The notes: a model not told the origin generated them from the sequence alone. A DNA stretch of 61,564 bases from Rhodospirillaceae bacterium (GCA_018701215.1 JABIWH010000008.1:1-61564); one strand, 5' to 3'. Shown: positions 45,610 through 55,086, numbered from the stretch's first letter. Program-made: numbers and translations.

Positions 45610-46635
45610 TTAACGCGCAACCAACAGCGCCTCCAGTTTCGCCAAAAGTTCATTATACGAGGGCATTTCGGCGGTATGGCGCCAGCTTTGGGCCCGCCGC
45701 CAGCGGTTTTGCCCAGCTTCTGAAAGCGGCCGGCAAGCGGCGGCCACGGCCTGCATTTCGGCCATCTTGCCATTGCAGTGCAGGGCTACATCACAGCCCG
45801 CCGCCAAGGCGGCCGCGGCCCGTTGGCCGATCTCCCCGCCCAGGGCCTGCATGGATAAATCGTCGGTGAATAACAGGCCGTCAAAGCCAATTTGTCCCCG
45901 GATCACCTGGGCAATAATGCGCTTCGATAAGGTCGCCGGGTGCGCGGTGTCCAGGGCTGGGAAAAGTATATGCCCGGTCATGCCCAAGGGCAGATCGGCC
46001 AGTTCGGCAAACGGTTGGAAATCATGCGCGGACAGGGCCGCGCGGCTGGCCGTTACCACCGGCAGTTCCAGGTGGCTATCCACGGTGGCCCGGCCGTGGC
46101 CCGGCATATGCTTGACCACCGGCAAAACGCCGCCCCGCGCCAAGCCGTCCGCCTGGGCCCGGCCCAGGCGTGCCACCACCGCCGCATCGGCGGAAAAGGC
46201 CCGGTCACCGATCACCTGATGACCGGCGGGATCGGTAATATCCAGACAGGGCACGCAATTGACATCAACACCCAGCGGCGCCAATTCCAACGCCATCAAT
46301 TGACCGTTCAGGCTCGCGGCATCAATAGCGGCGGCTAGATTGCCCTCGGCCAGGCGGCCAATGGTGGCCGCGGCGGGGACCTTGCGCCATTGCGGCGGCG
46401 CCAGACGCTGCACGCGCCCGCCTTCATGATCCATCAACACCGGCGCATCATCCCGCCCCACGGCAGTGCGCAGGTCAGCCGTTAGCCGGCGGATCTGTTC
46501 GGGACTTTCGCAGTTGCGGGCAAACAGGATAAAGCCCAAAGGTCCGCATTCGCGGAAGAAAGCTGCCTCGTCAGCCAGCAGATTTGGCCCCGCACAGCCA
46601 AACACCGCTGCCATTGGTCCTGATAATGGCATCAA
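45610..46635 (-). CDS. nagZ: NagZ, beta-N-acetylhexosaminidase
   Basis: A family GH3 cytoplasmic enzyme of 341 aa that removes GlcNAc from anhydro-muropeptides during peptidoglycan recycling. Motifs: PVLMDHEGGRVQRLAPPQW, VDVNCVPCLDI, the catalytic loop VVKHMPGHGRATVDSH and the nucleophile aspartate in LLFTDDLSMQAL. It lies 9 bases after the SPOR-protein gene. Conserved alphaproteobacterial context. Confidence 0.94.
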   Translation of the reverse strand: MMPLSGPMAAVFGCAGPNLLADEAAFFRECGPLGFILFARNCESPEQIRRLTADLRTAVGRDDAPVLMDHEGGRVQRLAPPQWRKVPAAATIGRLAEGNLAAAIDAASLNGQLMALELAPLGVDVNCVPCLDITDPAGHQVIGDRAFSADAAVVARLGRAQADGLARGGVLPVVKHMPGHGRATVDSHLELPVVTASRAALSAHDFQPFAELADLPLGMTGHILFPALDTAHPATLSKRIIAQVIRGQIGFDGLLFTDDLSMQALGGEIGQRAAAALAAGCDVALHCNGKMAEMQAVAAACRPLSEAGQNRWRRAQSWRHTAEMPSYNELLAKLEALLVAR

Positions 46636-46644
46636 AAGGCCGGG

Positions 46645-47709
46645 TTATTTTTTCGGCGGCACAATGATGCAGTCCTGCTTTTTAGCCTTCAACTTGGCAC
46701 AAGCCGCTCTGGCGCTGGCCGCGTTGTTAAAAAAGCCCGCCTGTAAACGGTAATAGACGCCGCGTTTGCCCAGATCGGCCCGCGCCGTATGGCCCGATAA
46801 CGCGCCCAGTATGCCGTCATGGGTCTTTTGCAAACGTTGCCAGGCTTTCTCGGCCAAGGCCGCCCGACGGTAGGAGGCCAGTTGGATGCGATAGCCGGAA
46901 GCGGCAGTCTTTGCCGCAGAAGCCTTTTTCACGGTAGCCTTTTTGACGGCGGCCTTGGCGACAGGTGGGGTTTTCTTTACAGCCATGGCCGGCGCGGTGG
47001 CTTTGGTCGCCGGCACAGCCTCTTTCGCCTCCGCCTTGGACGGCTTATCCAAAGCCGGCAATAAACTCTCGGTCTTTGCACCCTCTACCTTGGGCGCCGC
47101 GCTGGAAATGGCCGGCGGGGCGGCGTGCTTTTCCGCCGTGGCAATTGCCGTCTTGGGCCGCGGCATAGATTTCATATCCGGTTTCGCCGCAGGTTTTTCT
47201 ACCGCTGCCGATTGCACCACTTCTTTCGCCATCTTTGCCGCCGGCGTGGCGATGTTCGGCGCTGCCGGCGCACTTGAACCAGCTGTGGAACTGGTTGGCT
47301 TTGGCAGCTCCACCGTCTTGACGATGGGTTCCTCGGGCGCCGGTGCCAATTTCTCCGCCACGGGGCTCTGGGGTTTGGGCGTAATACGCTCGTAGACCAA
47401 TTTATCCTGGTTTGGGATTTTCAGGCCGCCTGGATCTTCCGGCTTTTCCTTTACCGGGCCCTGCTCCGCCTTCACCAGGGGGACGTCAACAGCCGCCTCC
47501 GGCTGCATATCGTCGCGTTGCAAGGCGTACCAGGCCGCCACCGCAAAGACCGCCGACATGCCCAAAGCCGCGCCGATGCCGCCCAACCGGCCCCAATGGC
47601 GGACCGAACCGCCGCCATCACCGCTGCCATCGCCACCATCCCTACTGCGGGCAGTAGCAGATTCGGTATTCTGATTAGGCCAATCTCCGTTTGGCTCCGC
47701 AGCCGACAT
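46645..47709 (-). CDS. SPOR-domain membrane protein
   Basis: The start at ATG 47709 (354 aa, MSAAEPNGDWPNQ) has AAGGGA 8 bases upstream, better than the codon at 47730. A single membrane helix (GIGAALGMSAVFAVAAWYAL, about residues 40-60) is followed by a long Ala/Pro/Lys-rich linker and a C-terminal SPOR domain (YRIQLASYRRAALAEKAW to DCIIVPPKK) that binds denuded septal glycan. It is a likely division or cell-envelope protein. Strongly biased composition creates long shadow frames on the other strand. Confidence 0.88.
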   Translation of the reverse strand: MSAAEPNGDWPNQNTESATARSRDGGDGSGDGGGSVRHWGRLGGIGAALGMSAVFAVAAWYALQRDDMQPEAAVDVPLVKAEQGPVKEKPEDPGGLKIPNQDKLVYERITPKPQSPVAEKLAPAPEEPIVKTVELPKPTSSTAGSSAPAAPNIATPAAKMAKEVVQSAAVEKPAAKPDMKSMPRPKTAIATAEKHAAPPAISSAAPKVEGAKTESLLPALDKPSKAEAKEAVPATKATAPAMAVKKTPPVAKAAVKKATVKKASAAKTAASGYRIQLASYRRAALAEKAWQRLQKTHDGILGALSGHTARADLGKRGVYYRLQAGFFNNAASARAACAKLKAKKQDCIIVPPKK

Positions 47710-47840
47710 GGGACCTATCCCTTTTCTCATTCCGGTTTGGAAACGTCCCGGATACCTTTATCCAGGTTCGCCTCGCCAATTACATCCCGCCAAGTACATC
47801 CCAATTGTGCCGCTAAATGGTAACGACGACATGGCATCCA

Positions 47841-49592
47841 CTACATGGAGTCGACCGGCTCGACACCGATGATTGCCAGCCCGGACGCCAGCACAAACGC
47901 CACGCCTTGGATCAAGGCCAGGCGCGCCTGGGTTGTCCCAGCATCTTCCGGCATGATAAAGCGCAGTCCCGGCTCGGCGTTACCTTTGTTCCACAGTGCA
48001 TGAAAGTCCGACGCTAACTCATTCAAATAAAAGGCTATTCTGTGCGGCTCGCGGGCTTGAGCGGCGATTTCCACGGCCCGTGGCCATGTCGCCATATGCT
48101 TGATCAGGTCCATTTCCGCCGAATCAGTCAGGCGACCAAGGTCGGACTTCGCCAAACTTTCCGGATCAACCGCCAGATCAGGCAGCTCGTCGCCGACCCG
48201 GCGCAGCACGGAATGGATGCGGGCATGGGCGTATTGCACGTAAAAGACCGGATTATCCTTGGATTGTTCCATGGCCACTTGGAAATCAAAATCCAGGGGC
48301 GCATCGTTCTTGCGGGTCAGCATCATGAAGCGCACCACATCGCGGCCAACTTCGTCCACCAGCTCACGCAGGGTAACGAAATTGCCGGCCCGTTTCGACA
48401 TCCGCACCACCTCGCCGCCACGCAGCAGGCGCACCATCTGGCACAGGCGCACATCCAAATGTCCCTGATCGTTGCTAAGCGCCCGCACCGCCGCGTTCAT
48501 GCGCTTGATATAGCCGCCATGATCAGCGCCCCAGACATCAACCATCTGCTTGTAGCCGCGTTCCACCTTGTCGTGATGATAGGCGATATCGGCGGCAAAA
48601 TAGGTCCAGGCGCCGTCGGATTTCTGTAACGGGCGATCCACGTCGTCGCCGAACTGGCTGGCCTTGAACAGGGTCTGGGGCCGGGGTTCCCAATCATCGG
48701 GGGTCTTGCCCTTGGGTGGCTCCAGCACGCCGGTATAGATCAATCCCTTGTCCCGCAATGCTGCGAGGGCGCTATCGATACCGCCTTCCAGGTGCAGGCT
48801 CTGTTCCGAGAAAAACACCTCCTGCTCAATCCCCAGCGAGGCCAGATCGGCCCGCACCAAATCCATCATGGCATCAACCGAAAGGCGGCGGAATTCTCCC
48901 AGCCATTCGGCCTCCGCCAAGCCAAGCCATTTATCACCATCGCGTTTCGCGATGTCCTGGCCCACGGGGATCAGATAGTCGCCGGGATACATGCCCTCCG
49001 GAATTTCGCCGACATCCTCCCGCAATGCCTCGCGGTAACGCAAATGCACGGACCGGGCCAGCACATCGACCTGTGCGCCGGCATCGTTGATGTAGTATTC
49101 CTTGCAGACATCATAGCCAACCTTGGCCAGCAAGGTCGCCAAGGCATCGCCGTAAACCGCGCCGCGCACATGGCCGATATGCAAGGGCCCGGTGGGGTTG
49201 GCGGAGACATATTCGACGTTAATTTTCTCCCCCGCCGCCAGTTGGCTGTCGCCATACGCAGTGCCCGTGCCGAGCACATCTTTCAAGCGCTCCCGCCAGA
49301 AATCATCCGCAAGACGCAGATTGATGAAACCAGGGCCGGCGATCTCGGCCGCCTCCACCACCTCAAGTCCGGCCAGACGTCCGGCCAGGGGCGCGGCTAT
49401 ATCGCGGGGCTTCATTTTGGCCTGCTTGGTCAGCACCAGGGCGGCGTTGGTCGCCACATCGCCGTGCGATGGATCACGCGGCGCCTCGACGGCCAGATTG
49501 GCAAAATCCATGCCCGCGGGCAGGATACCGTCATCAGCCAAAACGTCGATCATGGCGACAACCTGTTCACGGATATAAGCGTAGGGGTTCAT
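47841..49592 (-). CDS. argS: arginyl-tRNA synthetase
   Basis: A class I aminoacyl-tRNA synthetase that charges tRNA-Arg. The start at ATG 49592 (MNPYAYIREQVVAMID) gives 583 aa; a longer frame adds 20 residues that overlap dgt. Motifs: VSANPTGPLHIGHVRGAVYG (HIGH), YYINDAGAQVDVLARS, and VVRMSKRAGNFVTL in the KMSKS region. The C-terminus ends in the anticodon-binding DALR-type domain. It lies 16 bases after dgt. Confidence 0.96.
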   Translation of the reverse strand: MNPYAYIREQVVAMIDVLADDGILPAGMDFANLAVEAPRDPSHGDVATNAALVLTKQAKMKPRDIAAPLAGRLAGLEVVEAAEIAGPGFINLRLADDFWRERLKDVLGTGTAYGDSQLAAGEKINVEYVSANPTGPLHIGHVRGAVYGDALATLLAKVGYDVCKEYYINDAGAQVDVLARSVHLRYREALREDVGEIPEGMYPGDYLIPVGQDIAKRDGDKWLGLAEAEWLGEFRRLSVDAMMDLVRADLASLGIEQEVFFSEQSLHLEGGIDSALAALRDKGLIYTGVLEPPKGKTPDDWEPRPQTLFKASQFGDDVDRPLQKSDGAWTYFAADIAYHHDKVERGYKQMVDVWGADHGGYIKRMNAAVRALSNDQGHLDVRLCQMVRLLRGGEVVRMSKRAGNFVTLRELVDEVGRDVVRFMMLTRKNDAPLDFDFQVAMEQSKDNPVFYVQYAHARIHSVLRRVGDELPDLAVDPESLAKSDLGRLTDSAEMDLIKHMATWPRAVEIAAQAREPHRIAFYLNELASDFHALWNKGNAEPGLRFIMPEDAGTTQARLALIQGVAFVLASGLAIIGVEPVDSM

Positions 49593-49608
49593 CTGTTTCG
49601 TTGTGTCC

Positions 49609-50754
49609 TCAGGTCGTGTCGCCGAAATGGCGGCGGTGTTCTTCCAGGGCAAAGCGGTCGGTCATGCCGGCGATAAAATCCGCCACCCGGCGCGGCGTAT
49701 CGGGTGGGTTCGGACCGCGGTGACGGGGTAAATGCTCTGGTTGCGCCGTATACAGCCCGAACAAATCCCTGACAACCCGGCCGGCCCGTTCGGTCATGCG
49801 ATTGACCCGCGGGTGGCGGTACATCTGCTCAAATAGAAACTGCTTCAACTCACTCTGCGCCGTCGTCATGGCTTGGGAAAATGCAATAACCGCACCAGGC
49901 AAAGCGCGGATTTCCTCGACCCGCGCCGCATTCGCGCGCGCCAATCTGGCCCTGCTTTCACCGATTACATCATCGACCATGCCACCGATCAGGCGGCGCA
50001 CGGTTTCATGCGCCAACTGCTCCCGGCTCAAATTTTTGTAACGTTCCCGCAATTCCGCCAGAACCGGCGCCACCTGTGGCACCTGGGCCAGAGCATCGGC
50101 GGGAAACAGCTCCGCCCGCAGGCCGTCATCAATGTCGTGATTGTCATAGGCAATATCATCGGCCAGGGCCGCGACCTGAGCCTCCGGCCCGGCGTAGGTC
50201 GACAGCTCCAGATCATGCCCCGCGATATATTCCGCCGTCGCCAGTGGCAGCGGATCATCCAGCACCGGGCCATTATGCTTGACCGTGCCCTCCAGAGTTT
50301 CCCAAGTCAGATTCAAACCGGGAAAATCCGCATAGCGGTGTTCCAACAGGGTAATAACGCGAAGAGCTTGCGCATTGTGGTCGAAGCCACCGTGGGGCGC
50401 CATCAGCTCGTTCAGCACGTCCTCGCCGGCATGTCCGAACGGGGTGTGGCCAAGATCATGGGCCAGGGCCAGGGCCTCGGCCAGATCCTCGTTTAGGCCC
50501 AGGGCCCGGCAGATTGATCGGGCGATCTGTGCCACTTCGAGAGAATGGGTCAAACGGGTCCGATAATGGTCGCCCTCGTGATAGACGAAAACCTGCGTCT
50601 TGTATTGCAGGCGGCGAAAGGCGGCGGAATGGATAATCCGGTCCCGGTCGCGCTGAAACGCGGTACGGGTCAGGCTTTCCGGCTCGGCAAACAGCCGTCC
50701 CCGACTCTTGTCAGGGTCGGTGGCATAGGGCGCAAGCATCTTGAGGCTAGTCAT
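49609..50754 (-). CDS. dgt: dGTPase-like HD-domain triphosphohydrolase
   Basis: A deoxyguanosinetriphosphate triphosphohydrolase-like protein of the short bacterial type, 381 aa from ATG 50754 (a TTG 9 bases upstream is less likely). The HD metal site is in YRTRLTHSLEVAQIAR and LALAHDLGHTPFGHAGEDVL, with AALADDIAYDNHDIDDGL later. It hydrolyses dNTPs to nucleosides and triphosphate. First gene of the dgt-argS operon; divergent from erpA. Confidence 0.92.
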   Translation of the reverse strand: MTSLKMLAPYATDPDKSRGRLFAEPESLTRTAFQRDRDRIIHSAAFRRLQYKTQVFVYHEGDHYRTRLTHSLEVAQIARSICRALGLNEDLAEALALAHDLGHTPFGHAGEDVLNELMAPHGGFDHNAQALRVITLLEHRYADFPGLNLTWETLEGTVKHNGPVLDDPLPLATAEYIAGHDLELSTYAGPEAQVAALADDIAYDNHDIDDGLRAELFPADALAQVPQVAPVLAELRERYKNLSREQLAHETVRRLIGGMVDDVIGESRARLARANAARVEEIRALPGAVIAFSQAMTTAQSELKQFLFEQMYRHPRVNRMTERAGRVVRDLFGLYTAQPEHLPRHRGPNPPDTPRRVADFIAGMTDRFALEEHRRHFGDTT

Positions 50755-50804
50755 CGCCGGCAAACTAGCGGTATTTCCCGCCGGTTGGAACCTGTTGGAA
50801 GAGA

Positions 50805-50832
50805 TTGACTTTTCGTTCCCTAATCTTACATT
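50805..50832 (+). promoter_or_regulatory. predicted erpA promoter
   Basis: TTGACT (50805-50810), a 16-base spacer, and TACATT (50827-50832) give initiation near 50839, 24 bases before the erpA ATG. A TTAACCA string follows the -10, similar to a CtrA half-site, but a single half-site is weak evidence. Confidence 0.45.
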
Positions 50833-50862
50833 CAGTTAACCAATTGGGGATACGGTCTAAAA

Positions 50863-51219
50863 ATGACAGATATTACGCAAAATGACGCAGCAGCGGGTGG
50901 CGTGACCGTCACCGGGGACGCCGCCAAGCGTATTGCTTTTTTGATGCAGCAGGAAGGCGCGGACGCAAAACTACGCATCGAAGTTCAGGGCGGCGGCTGT
51001 TCAGGCTTCAGCTATGGCTTCCGTTTCGATTCCGAGGTGCATGCCGATGACCTGATCATCGAACAGGATGACGCGGTGGTGCTGATCGACGAAACCTCCC
51101 TGCAGTTCCTGGGCGGCGCGAAAATCGACTATGTCGAGGATCTGATGGCCGCCGCCTTCCGCATCGATAATCCAAACGCATCCTCGGCCTGCGGGTGCGG
51201 CACCTCTTTCGCCATTTAG
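50863..51219 (+). CDS. erpA: ErpA, Fe-S insertion A-type carrier
   Basis: A 118-aa A-type Fe-S carrier that inserts clusters into essential apoproteins. Ligands are in VQGGGCSGFSYGFRFD and SACGCGTSFAI. The acidic DETSLQFLGGAKIDYVEDL segment is typical of ErpA. This is the second A-type carrier of the window, after SufA at 29.8 kb. Position beside xthA and divergent from dgt is conserved in alphaproteobacteria. It is 19 bases upstream of xthA. Confidence 0.93.
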   Translation: MTDITQNDAAAGGVTVTGDAAKRIAFLMQQEGADAKLRIEVQGGGCSGFSYGFRFDSEVHADDLIIEQDDAVVLIDETSLQFLGGAKIDYVEDLMAAAFRIDNPNASSACGCGTSFAI

Positions 51220-51238
51220 AGGGCGGCCTATATTGGCC

Positions 51239-52009
51239 ATGAAAATTGCCACCTGGAACGTGAACTCGATCAAGGCACGGCTGCCCCGTGTCCTGGAATG
51301 GCTGGCCGAGGCGCAACCGGATGTGGCCCTGCTGCAGGAGCTGAAGGTCACGGACGAGGCCTTCCCTTATGAACCGATCGAGGATTTGGGCTACAACACC
51401 GCCGTGCATGGACAAAAGACTTATAACGGCGTGGCCATCCTGTCGAAACGGCCGATCGAAGACGTGCAACGGGGTCTGCCCGGCGACGACGGCGACGAGC
51501 AGGCCCGCTATATCGAGGCGACCATCGATACGGTTCGTGTCGCCTCCATTTATCTGCCCAACGGCAATCCCACCGACAGCGAGAAATATCCCTATAAATT
51601 GGCCTGGATGGACCGCCTGATTGCCCACGCGCGTGGACTGCTGGACTACGAGGAAGCCCTGGTTCTGGGCGGCGATTACAACATCATTCCCGAGGACCGG
51701 GATTGCCACGACCCCATCGGCTTTGCCACCGATGCGCTCTGCCTGCCCGAAAGCCGCGCCAGATGGCGGCAACTGCTATACCTGGGCCTGACCGAGGCGT
51801 TCCGGGCCCGGCACCCGGATATCACCGCCTACAGCTATTGGGACTACCAGGCCGGCGCCTGGCAGAAGGATAACGGCGTGCGCATCGATCATCTGTTGTT
51901 AAGCCCGCAAGCCGCCGACCGTTTGGGCGCCGTGGAAATTGACCGCAGCCCACGCGGCAAGGAACGCCCCTCCGACCACACCCCGGTGTGGTGCGAGATC
52001 GAGGCATAA
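51239..52009 (+). CDS. xthA: exodeoxyribonuclease III family protein
   Basis: An AP-endonuclease/exonuclease III enzyme of base-excision repair, 256 aa. ATG 51239 gives MKIATWNVNSIKARLPRVLE, the standard start; the alternative TTG at 51233 only adds two residues. Active-site motifs are LLQELKVTDE (metal Glu), VLGGDYNIIPEDRD, NGVRIDHLLLS and RPSDHTPVWCEIE. No strong ribosome site, so translation probably depends on erpA. Confidence 0.94.
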   Translation: MKIATWNVNSIKARLPRVLEWLAEAQPDVALLQELKVTDEAFPYEPIEDLGYNTAVHGQKTYNGVAILSKRPIEDVQRGLPGDDGDEQARYIEATIDTVRVASIYLPNGNPTDSEKYPYKLAWMDRLIAHARGLLDYEEALVLGGDYNIIPEDRDCHDPIGFATDALCLPESRARWRQLLYLGLTEAFRARHPDITAYSYWDYQAGAWQKDNGVRIDHLLLSPQAADRLGAVEIDRSPRGKERPSDHTPVWCEIEA

Positions 52010-52043
52010 TCGCACCTCGGCGGCAGTTTTCACTGTTAGCCAA

Positions 52044-52062
52044 TATTAACCAGTATTAACCA
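52044..52062 (+). repeat. tandem TATTAACCA repeat upstream of hypothetical gene
   Basis: TATTAACCA occurs twice, at 52044-52052 and 52054-52062, spaced one helical turn apart. It contains two TTAACC half-sites like those of CtrA, but with 6 instead of 7 bases between the TTAA units. It may be a regulator site for the gene at 52146. Confidence 0.4.
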
Positions 52063-52145
52063 CGTATTTCAGGGTTTCATTATGCTGTTACCAGTAGCAT
52101 GCCTCTAACCATCATGGGATTGCGGCAGACAGGGCTGTAATCAGG

Positions 52146-52637
52146 ATGGCGGGAACAATGCTTATGGTTTCGATTAACAGCAATAGCGGTCCGGTTTTTC
52201 CGCCGCAATATCAACAATTTAGAAATCCAGGAGCGGACGGTGATGCGACCGCGCCGGGAGCTGGGGCCAATGTATCGCCACCGGCGTCAAGCCCGCGCGT
52301 CGAGCCCGTTACACAGACAAAACCAAGCCGGCCTGCCCTGTCAGACGCACCAGGAACCCGGAATCAGATAGACGGCCTTGCCGCACTGGGAATGAGTTTT
52401 GCCAAGCTGATCGTCTCGCTCGGCCATCGTCTGAAATTGCGCTCGCTTTTGCCGCCACCGGAACCGAAGCCGGCGGATCGGAAAGAACCGCCAAAGGCCA
52501 TTGATGAGCAAGAGTTTCCAGCGCCAACGGTGGCGGCCATGGCGCCGCCGATAGCCGAGGCGGCAAAGCCGGGACAGCGGCGCGATGACGCCAGGCGGCC
52601 GCGTCCTCAGGATCCCGCAGCGAAAATAGGCAAATAA
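52146..52637 (+). CDS. hypothetical Pro/Ala-rich protein
   Basis: A 163-aa frame, MAGTMLMVSINSNSGPVFPP..., rich in Pro, Ala, Arg and Asp, with one short hydrophobic amphipathic stretch (LAALGMSFAKLIVSLGHRLKL) and no signal peptide. I do not recognise a family. Evidence for a real gene is its length in a compact region, the promoter-like repeat upstream and a strong terminator at its end. Evidence against is a weak ribosome site and low complexity. Later ATGs at 52158 and 52164 are alternatives. Confidence 0.5.
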   Translation: MAGTMLMVSINSNSGPVFPPQYQQFRNPGADGDATAPGAGANVSPPASSPRVEPVTQTKPSRPALSDAPGTRNQIDGLAALGMSFAKLIVSLGHRLKLRSLLPPPEPKPADRKEPPKAIDEQEFPAPTVAAMAPPIAEAAKPGQRRDDARRPRPQDPAAKIGK

Positions 52638-52678
52638 AAAGGCCGGCCCGCAGCAAAGCAGGCCGGCCCCATTTTTTT
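52636..52678. terminator. strong bidirectional intrinsic terminator
   Basis: GGCCGGCC (52641-52648) and GGCCGGCC (52661-52668) pair around a 12-base loop. On the plus strand the stem is followed by a 7-T run, and on the minus strand by a T5 run. It separates the convergent hypothetical gene and the acyl-CoA dehydrogenase genes and can stop both. Confidence 0.9.
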
Positions 52679-52691
52679 GCCTGTTAGGGCG

Positions 52692-53813
52692 CTACAGATC
52701 CGCGTAGCGTTTCAGGTGATGATCCTTGTTGCCGAACATGGTGTCGATCATGGTCAGGCGTTTGAAATAATGACCAACGTGCAATTCGTCCGTCATGCCC
52801 ATGCCGCCGTGCAATTGCACTGACTGCTGACCCACATAACGGCCTGAATTGCCAATCTGCACCTTGGCGGCAGAGACCGCCTTGGCGCGCTCGGTCGGAT
52901 CTTCATCGGCAATCTTCAGATTGACCATGTAGCACATGGAGCGGGCTTGCTCGCACTCCATGAACATATCGACCATACGGTGCTGAAGAACCTGGAACTT
53001 CGACAGCGGCACGCCGAACTGCACCCGGGTCTTGAGGTATTCGTTGGTGGTTTCCTGCAAGACATCCATGCAGCCCACGGCCTCGGCGCAGATGGCGGCG
53101 ATGGCTTGTCCCACGACCTCGTCCATCAGCGCGGCGCCGCCGCCGACCTTGCCCAAGACAGTGCCGGCGACACCATCCATTTCCAGTTCCGAGGCGCGCA
53201 GGCCATCCACGGTGGGATAATCACGGCGGGTCAAACCGGAGGAATTATTATCGATCAGGAACAGCGTGATGCCAGCCGCATCCCGGCTGCCGCCCGAGGT
53301 CCGCGCGGAAACGACGATCTTATCCGCCGTGGCGGCGTGGAAGACCACGCCCTTGTGGCCGGAGATACTATAGCCGTCACCGCTTTTCTCGGCCTTGCAT
53401 TCCACATCATTGAGGTCGAAACGCGATTGCCGTTCGGCATAGGCGAAGGCCAGTTTCAACTCGCCCGCCGCCAATTTGGGCAGCAATTCGGTTTTTTGTT
53501 CCTTGCTGCCACCCGCCACCAGGAAGCCGCCGCCGATTACGATGGACGACATATAGGGCTCGACCACCAGGCCACGGCCGAATTCTTCCATCAACACCAT
53601 GGTTTCGACCGCTCCGCCGCCGATGCCGCCGAATTCTTCCGGCAGGGGCATCGCCAGCCAGCCCAGCTCGGCCATCTTGGCCCAATTGTCTTCGCTATAG
53701 CCCGTGTCCGAGGCGACGAGTTTCCGCCTCGATTCCAGCACGTACTCATCACGTACGAACCGTTGCACGCTGTCCTTCAGCAGTTGTTGTTCTTCGCTGA
53801 GGGAAAAATCCAT
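52692..53813 (-). CDS. acyl-CoA dehydrogenase, small-subunit type (PimD-like)
   Basis: An FAD acyl-CoA dehydrogenase-fold protein of 373 aa. It has MDFSLSEEQQLLKDSVQRFV, a middle beta-domain with LAFAYAERQSRFDL in place of the usual TEP-GSD loop, and the ending QLHGGMGMTDELHVGHYFKR. The usual C-terminal catalytic Glu region reads MFGNKDHH, and the helix-G E-R motif of its neighbours is missing. I infer the non-catalytic subunit of a heteromeric enzyme, like PimD. A good GGAG site precedes the ATG. Confidence 0.85.
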   Translation of the reverse strand: MDFSLSEEQQLLKDSVQRFVRDEYVLESRRKLVASDTGYSEDNWAKMAELGWLAMPLPEEFGGIGGGAVETMVLMEEFGRGLVVEPYMSSIVIGGGFLVAGGSKEQKTELLPKLAAGELKLAFAYAERQSRFDLNDVECKAEKSGDGYSISGHKGVVFHAATADKIVVSARTSGGSRDAAGITLFLIDNNSSGLTRRDYPTVDGLRASELEMDGVAGTVLGKVGGGAALMDEVVGQAIAAICAEAVGCMDVLQETTNEYLKTRVQFGVPLSKFQVLQHRMVDMFMECEQARSMCYMVNLKIADEDPTERAKAVSAAKVQIGNSGRYVGQQSVQLHGGMGMTDELHVGHYFKRLTMIDTMFGNKDHHLKRYADL

Positions 53814-53904
53814 GACGCTCTCCTACTAATATTTTCTATCTATCAACTAACACGATCCGCGCAGGCGGAAAAGCACCCATTGCCGCATGTACGAACATTG
53901 GGCC

Positions 53905-55086
53905 CTACATTCCCAAGACAGCCTTGGACAAAATATTACGCTGGATCTCGTTCGAGCCGGCATAAATCGCTGTCTTGCGATAATTGAAATACTGCGGTGC
54001 CGCCGGCGCCGCATAGTCGGGACCTACCGCCGGCTGGTTGTAGCCATGTACCAGGGCATCGCGGATATAGGGATTGCCGTAGTGAGCGACCGCCCGCAAC
54101 GTCAACTCCGAAGCCAATTGCTGTAGATCCGTACCGATTATTTTCAAGTACGAGGCCTCGGCACCGGGATTTGGATTGCCCAGAGTACGCAGCTCTAAAA
54201 ACTCGTAGGTTCGCAGCTGCACTTCATAGTCCGCCAACTGCGCCGCAAAGCCCGGATCGGCGCTCAACGCCGCACCGTTGGCACGCTCCTGATCAGCGAT
54301 TGTACGCAAACGGTGCAACTGTTGCTTCAAACCGCCCGTCAGGCTGTTGGAACGCTCGAACAGCAGCAGGAACTTGGCATAGGTCCAGCCATCGTTCTCT
54401 TCGCCGATCAGATTTTCCACCGGCACCCGAACGTCGGTAAAAAAGACGCTGTTGACCTCGTGGCTGCCATCAATGGTGATGATCGGCGTCACCTCGATGC
54501 CGGGGCTTTTCATATCGATCAACAGGAACGAGATGCCTTCCTGGGGCTTGCCCTGGTTCGAGGTGCGGACCAGGCAAAAAATCCAATCGGAGAATTGCGC
54601 CAAAGTGGTCCAGGTCTTGGTCCCGTTGACGATGTAGTGATCGCCTTCCCGCACCGCCTTGGTCTGCAACGAGGCCAGATCAGAGCCCGAGCCCGGTTCG
54701 GAATAGCCCTGACACCACCAGGCGGTGCTATCCAGAATACCAGGCAGGAAACGCTGTTTTTGCTCGGCACTGCCATAGGTGAAGATCACCGGGGCCACCA
54801 TGCGCACGCCAAACGGCATGACCGGCGGGCAATAGCCTTCAACCAGTTCGTTCTGAAAGATGTAATGCTGGGTCGGGCGCCATTCCACACCGCCCAGCTC
54901 TACCGGCCAATGCGGGGCAAACCAGCCCCGTTCGTTCAGTTTTCTTTGCCAGAAAACATAGTCTTCCTTGTCCAGGTGCAAACCGTGCTGGACCTTATCA
55001 CGCAGATCGGCTGGCAGGTTTTCACCGATGAATTGGCGCACTTCAGCCTGGAAAGCCAGGTCTCCGTCGCGAAATTGTATATCCAT
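53905..55086 (-). CDS. acyl-CoA dehydrogenase, large-subunit type
   Basis: A 393-aa acyl-CoA dehydrogenase resembling PimC/FadE large subunits. FAD/substrate motifs: WWCQGYSEPGSGSDLASLQT at about 123-142 and YIVNGTKTWTTLAQFSDWIF. At the C-terminal position of the classical catalytic Glu it has YAGSNEIQRN, whereas E244 in LLLFERSNSL aligns with the helix-G catalytic Glu of isovaleryl-CoA- and FadE-type enzymes (my alignment by eye). The gene lies 91 bases upstream of the small subunit and 24 bases after the next gene. Confidence 0.87.
   Translation of the reverse strand: MDIQFRDGDLAFQAEVRQFIGENLPADLRDKVQHGLHLDKEDYVFWQRKLNERGWFAPHWPVELGGVEWRPTQHYIFQNELVEGYCPPVMPFGVRMVAPVIFTYGSAEQKQRFLPGILDSTAWWCQGYSEPGSGSDLASLQTKAVREGDHYIVNGTKTWTTLAQFSDWIFCLVRTSNQGKPQEGISFLLIDMKSPGIEVTPIITIDGSHEVNSVFFTDVRVPVENLIGEENDGWTYAKFLLLFERSNSLTGGLKQQLHRLRTIADQERANGAALSADPGFAAQLADYEVQLRTYEFLELRTLGNPNPGAEASYLKIIGTDLQQLASELTLRAVAHYGNPYIRDALVHGYNQPAVGPDYAAPAAPQYFNYRKTAIYAGSNEIQRNILSKAVLGM

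Noticed and set aside
46819..47657. Several plus-strand frames over the SPOR-protein linker
   Set aside because: Ala/Pro/Lys codon repeats open the opposite strand; none has independent support.
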